34,151 bases of DNA from an uncultured Bacteroidales bacterium. Its GTDB lineage: Bacteria; Bacteroidota; Bacteroidia; Bacteroidales; UBA932. A program made the position numbers and the translations under genes. Location: contig CAMYAE010000023.1 in the NCBI GenBank assembly GCA_947253655.1, forward strand, positions 1 to 34,151. Reading direction: 5' to 3'. This document shows, piece after piece, positions 30,938-34,151 of this stretch. The notes beneath the pieces were generated by a model, which had not been told where the DNA came from, ran no database searches, and saw nothing but the letters and a program-made list of their open reading frames with translations. The stretch's first letter is position 1. Each line of letters starts with the position of its first letter.

Positions 30938-31900
30938 ATGGAAAAGCCCAAAGATATTTCAATCGTAGTTCCTCTATTTAATGAAGAGGAATCCATACCT
31001 GAACTGATTTCATGGATTTCAGAGGTCATGCAAAAAGAGGGCTACGACTATGAGATAATTATGGTTGATGACGGCAGCACTGACGGCTCTTGGGGCATTG
31101 TAAGGGAGGAGGCGGAAAAAGACAGTCGCATACACGGCATTTCATTCAGACGCAACTACGGCAAGTCTGCTGCACTATATTGCGGCTTCAAGCGGGCAAC
31201 GGGGAATGTGGTGGTCACAATGGATGCCGATTTGCAGGATTCTCCGGAAGAGATTCCTGAAATGTATCGTATGATTACGGAAGACGGATTCGATGTGGTA
31301 TCCGGCTGGAAACAAAACAGGCAGGACAATAAAATCACAAAGAATCTGCCGTCCAAACTTTATAATGCCACTGCAAGGCATATTACGGGCATAAAACTGC
31401 ACGATATGAATTGCGGGCTGAAAGCATATCGGAACCAGGTCGTGAAAAACATCGAAGTCTACGGGGAAATGCACAGATACATACCTTATCTCGCAAAGAA
31501 CGCCGGCTTTGACAAAATCACGGAGAAGCCTGTACATCATCAGAAACGCAAGTACGGCAAAAGCAAATTCGGTGTAGAAAGATTTGTCAACGGATTTCTG
31601 GACCTGCTGACCTTGTGGTTTTTAAGCACATTCGGGAAAAAGCCTATGCATTTTTTCGGATTTTCTGGGATACTTATGTTCCTTACCGGTTTTATTATTG
31701 CCGTATGGCTGATAATCTCCAAACTCGTGCATCAGGCTAACGGCATGAAATTCAGGGCAGTGTCGGACCAGCCTTTGTTCTATCTGTCATTGGTAGCAGT
31801 AATCGTCGGAGTTATGTTTTTCCTTGCCGGATTTGTATGCGAAATGATATCGCGGACCTCATACGAAAGGAATCATTATAACATTAAGGATGATTTTTAA
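30938..31900 (+). CDS. GT2-family glycosyltransferase (polyprenyl-phosphate glycosyltransferase-like)
   Basis: The 320-residue enzyme has a GT-A domain (about 1-225), with SIVVPLFNEEESIPEL, VDDGSTDGS, the metal-binding DAD in TMDADLQDSPEE (about 93-95) and the later MNCGLKAYR acceptor block. Two C-terminal membrane segments follow (about 240-265 and 280-305). The architecture is that of DPM1/GtrB enzymes that load a sugar on undecaprenyl phosphate. Donor and acceptor cannot be told. It lies nine bases after DUF4199 and ten bases before the histidine kinase ATG, in one operon. Confidence 0.9.
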   Translation: MEKPKDISIVVPLFNEEESIPELISWISEVMQKEGYDYEIIMVDDGSTDGSWGIVREEAEKDSRIHGISFRRNYGKSAALYCGFKRATGNVVVTMDADLQDSPEEIPEMYRMITEDGFDVVSGWKQNRQDNKITKNLPSKLYNATARHITGIKLHDMNCGLKAYRNQVVKNIEVYGEMHRYIPYLAKNAGFDKITEKPVHHQKRKYGKSKFGVERFVNGFLDLLTLWFLSTFGKKPMHFFGFSGILMFLTGFIIAVWLIISKLVHQANGMKFRAVSDQPLFYLSLVAVIVGVMFFLAGFVCEMISRTSYERNHYNIKDDF

Positions 31901-31910
31901 TAATTGTTCT

Positions 31911-33851
31911 ATGAAAAGACTTATAATTATCATATTGTCAGGTATTTCCATTCTTGGAACTTGCTTTGCCAAGGATTTGCCACACTATAAGGATTCCGTC
32001 GAAAAGGTGGTCTTCGCGCGGGGTAATGACATCAACGAGTTGAATGGGCTTTTAGAGATGTTCCGCTCTGCGGGAGACAGTTCGGCTGTTGCCATGACTT
32101 TCTATGCCTTAGGTAGGAAATATAATCAGAAGAGCGAGTATATAGAAGCCATAGAGGCCTATAAGAGGGCGGCAGAGCTTCAAAATGAGCTTAATGAGAC
32201 CTGCGATGCAATCCAGACCCTTATCGGTCTTGCTACGAGTTGCCGAAGAATAGGGGCCTATTCCAGTGCATCGGAATATCTGTTTTATGCTTTAAGCGAA
32301 TTGGAAAACAGTGACTACGTAGATACGGAGGAGGGAAAAAGGCAGCATTCCTACATTTTTAACGGAATCGGCAATGTCTATAAATATCTGGACAACGGTG
32401 AGGAGGCGGAAAAATATTTCCGGAAATCATTGGCATACGATATTCAGATTGGCAACTATATCGGAATGGCAATGAACTGGACTACTATTGGAAGTATCTA
32501 TGAATACCGGGATCAATTTGATTCCGCAGGCGTAATGTATAACAGGGCCCTTGAATATAATATGCATGTTAAGTCTAACAACGGTATCGGTATATGCCAT
32601 AACCGGTTGGGGCAGTTGGCCTATACGATAGGGGATATAGACAAGGCAGAGCAGGCATTTCTTTCCGGTTATGAGGTTTTGAAGAAATCCAATGACACGT
32701 GGAACCTCACCAAGTCTTGCACCTCATTGGCTATGATTTATATAGACAAGGGGGAGCTAAAAAAGGCCAAATCCTATCTTGACGAGGCCTCGGATCTTGT
32801 CATCGGAAGAAGATCCTATGGACATAAGAACGCCATACACGGTTATCTGGCACTATTATATGAGAAACAAGGGAATTATAAAAAGGCATACGAGGAGGCC
32901 AGCATAAGCATGGCCTATGCCGACAGCATGTCTACCCAGAAAGACGAGCAGGCAATAGCCCAAAGCCGGATAAAATTCGAGCAGGAACAGAACCAGATAG
33001 CTATGAACAAGGTGCTTATGGAAAAGAACAAGGAGGTAATACAGAAGAAAACTACGATTATCGCTTCCGTTCTTATAGGATTGGTACTGATTGCTATTCT
33101 GCTGCTGATGTATCGCTACGGCAGGCTTCAGGAAAAGCACAACATGGAACTAATGGAGTCAAACGCTATTAAGAATAAGTTCTTTTCAATAATATCGCAT
33201 GACCTGAAAAATCCGGTAATAGCACAAAAAAACACATTGCGTCTGCTTGTAAACAATTATGAGAATCTGCCTAAAGATCTGGTTTTAGAGCAGTGCAAAG
33301 AGCTCTCAAAATCATCGGAATCCCTTTTGGAGTTGCTCATTAGCCTGCTTAACTGGTCCAGGATTGAAGTCGGCAAAATGAAATATGAGCCTATAAGATT
33401 GGATCTGGGAGATGTTGTGGCGGAAGCCGTCAAGCCACTGAATGAACAAATGCATCAGAAAAACATATCTACAGAGATCAATATTCCTTCCGAGACCTAC
33501 GCTTACGCTGATGTGAATGCCACAAAGACAGTCATAAGAAACTTAGTCAGCAATGCAATAAAATTCTCGCATACAGGTGGAGTTATTGAGATTAGTGCCT
33601 CTCAGGAAAAGAGTTACTACAAAGTCAGTGTGAAAGACCACGGTGTAGGAATGGATGAGGAAAGGAAAGAGAAGATATTCAGTCTGAGCGGCCAGAAATC
33701 CGCATTAGGCACAGCCGGTGAAAGCGGAAGCGGTCTTGGACTAATCGTGTGCAAAGAACTCGTGGAAATGACCGGCGGGCATATCAATATCGAAAGTGCT
33801 CCTAACAAGGGAACGACTATCAGCTTTACAATAAAAACCGCCTCCGCTTAG
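31911..33851 (+). CDS. TPR-containing hybrid-free sensor histidine kinase
   Basis: The 646-residue protein has a signal peptide (MKRLIIIILSGISILGTCFA) and a periplasmic TPR domain of about six repeats (about 55-355; for example EAIEAYKRAAELQN, EEAEKYFRKSLAYD, KAEQAFLSGYEVLK). A membrane segment (about 388-408) and coiled coil lead to the HisKA helix with phospho-acceptor H in IISHDLKNP, and the HATPase domain with N box NLVSNAIKFS, DHGVGMDEE (G1) and GSGLGLIVCKELVEM (G2). No receiver domain and no response regulator gene are adjacent. An upstream in-frame ATG at 31890 overlaps the GT2 gene and puts seven polar residues before the signal peptide, so 31911 is preferred. The ligand is unknown. 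Confidence 0.92.
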   Translation: MKRLIIIILSGISILGTCFAKDLPHYKDSVEKVVFARGNDINELNGLLEMFRSAGDSSAVAMTFYALGRKYNQKSEYIEAIEAYKRAAELQNELNETCDAIQTLIGLATSCRRIGAYSSASEYLFYALSELENSDYVDTEEGKRQHSYIFNGIGNVYKYLDNGEEAEKYFRKSLAYDIQIGNYIGMAMNWTTIGSIYEYRDQFDSAGVMYNRALEYNMHVKSNNGIGICHNRLGQLAYTIGDIDKAEQAFLSGYEVLKKSNDTWNLTKSCTSLAMIYIDKGELKKAKSYLDEASDLVIGRRSYGHKNAIHGYLALLYEKQGNYKKAYEEASISMAYADSMSTQKDEQAIAQSRIKFEQEQNQIAMNKVLMEKNKEVIQKKTTIIASVLIGLVLIAILLLMYRYGRLQEKHNMELMESNAIKNKFFSIISHDLKNPVIAQKNTLRLLVNNYENLPKDLVLEQCKELSKSSESLLELLISLLNWSRIEVGKMKYEPIRLDLGDVVAEAVKPLNEQMHQKNISTEINIPSETYAYADVNATKTVIRNLVSNAIKFSHTGGVIEISASQEKSYYKVSVKDHGVGMDEERKEKIFSLSGQKSALGTAGESGSGLGLIVCKELVEMTGGHINIESAPNKGTTISFTIKTASA

Positions 33852-33867
33852 CAGCTGCAGAAGGCGG
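33831..33867 (-). terminator. Possible hairpin terminator at the histidine kinase 3' end
   Basis: CCGCCT (33838-33843) pairs with AGGCGG (33862-33867); on the - strand the stem is followed by T-rich sequence (33837-33831). It lies partly in the kinase coding end. It would stop leftward transcripts; for the + direction only a late TTTT follows. Confidence 0.4.
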
Positions 33868-33908
33868 CTGCCGGATTTTGCAAACACATACTATTCCACC
33901 AAGCGTAA

Positions 33909-34084
33909 AGACTTACGGAGCTACATCCTTACGGACTTGTACACTTGCAAACTTACAGACTTTCTGACCTACATAATTTCGTACTTCCTGACATACAGAC
34001 CTCAGGAGGAATATCCTTACGACCCATACAGCCCTAAGGACTTGCAAACTTACGAACTTCGGATGCTCTGACCTAAGGCTACCC
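33909..34084. repeat. Degenerate 8-bp tandem repeat array
   Basis: About 22 consecutive units can be laid out in register, almost all of 8 nt (one of 9, one of 7). The + strand consensus is nGACtTAC (GTAAGTCn on the - strand). Examples are agacttac, atccttac (twice), aaacttac (twice), agactttc, tgacctac, ggacttgc. The 14-nt sequence acttgcaaacttac occurs twice (33943-33956 and 34040-34053). No open reading frame covers it. Function unknown; it may be a decayed microsatellite. Confidence 0.75.
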
Positions 34085-34102
34085 ATTTACAATGGTTACC
34101 AT

Positions 34103-34147
34103 AAAAAAAGAGAGTCCCGATGTCAGATGAATGACATCAGGACTCTC
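34103..34147 (-). terminator. Terminator of a gene entering from the right edge (- strand)
   Basis: Stem of 15 pairs with one C-A mismatch (34110-34125 with 34132-34147), loop GATGAA, and T7 on the - strand (34109-34103). It implies a - strand gene just beyond the window end. Confidence 0.85.
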
Positions 34148-34151
34148 CAAA

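Noticed and set aside
33909..34084. Octamer array as a CRISPR
   Set aside because: Units are 8 bp, contiguous and without spacers, and no cas gene is present.

Overview
The window reads as a chromosomal stretch of a member of the Bacteroidota, most likely order Bacteroidales. The reasons are: many start regions preceded by the Bacteroidota -7 box TAnnTTTG, sometimes with a TTG/TTTG -33 element about 19 nt upstream; few Shine-Dalgarno sequences; a tRNA without an encoded CCA; and lineage-typical families (DUF4295, DUF4296, DUF4199, DUF3575, FimB/Mfa2 lipoprotein, a long Bacteroidota-type signal peptidase I, TPR-histidine kinase). Gene content is mainly housekeeping. No insertion sequence, integrase, phage module, CRISPR array or rRNA operon was seen.

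Layout, left to right. 1-587 is the 3' part of a metallophosphoesterase. 808-2541 (-) is a secreted tandem alpha/beta hydrolase, divergent from a + operon tyrS-rbfA-LolC/E-type permease (2735-5597). The last gene of that operon collides with a - strand FecCD-type importer pair (ATPase and permease, 5569-7310). 7446-11328 (+) is polA, an ECF sigma factor and rsmG, followed by rpmH with its own promoter. A 21-bp bidirectional terminator separates rpmH from a - strand GPH-family sugar symporter. tadA (+) diverges from that symporter and meets a D-2-hydroxyacid dehydrogenase (-) head-on. A tRNA-Leu(CAG) with its own promoter and terminator lies upstream of the dehydrogenase.

14741-17705 (-) is a three-gene cell-surface cassette: a lipoprotein with an HELSH zinc-metallopeptidase motif, a DUF3575 beta-barrel-like protein and a FimB/Mfa2-like lipoprotein. 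From 30240 down to 17887 nearly everything runs on the - strand as a long translation and secretion cluster: thrS-infC-rpmI-rplT-lepB, then rpmB-rpmG-DUF4295, a terminator, then ftsY-pheT-DUF4296-amidohydrolase-radical SAM-deoC, and a terminator. The right end (+) carries DUF4199, a GT2 glycosyltransferase and a TPR-histidine kinase. It finishes with about 230 bp of non-coding DNA built of degenerate 8-bp repeats.

The most notable items are: infC initiating at AUC behind a perfect AGGAGG; the degenerate octamer array near the right edge; the metallopeptidase/DUF3575/Mfa2 cassette without a visible pilin; DNA polymerase I with every proofreading carboxylate replaced; a structured rpmI-rplT leader; and two fully superimposed divergent promoter pairs. 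No clearly new defence or mobile system was found.
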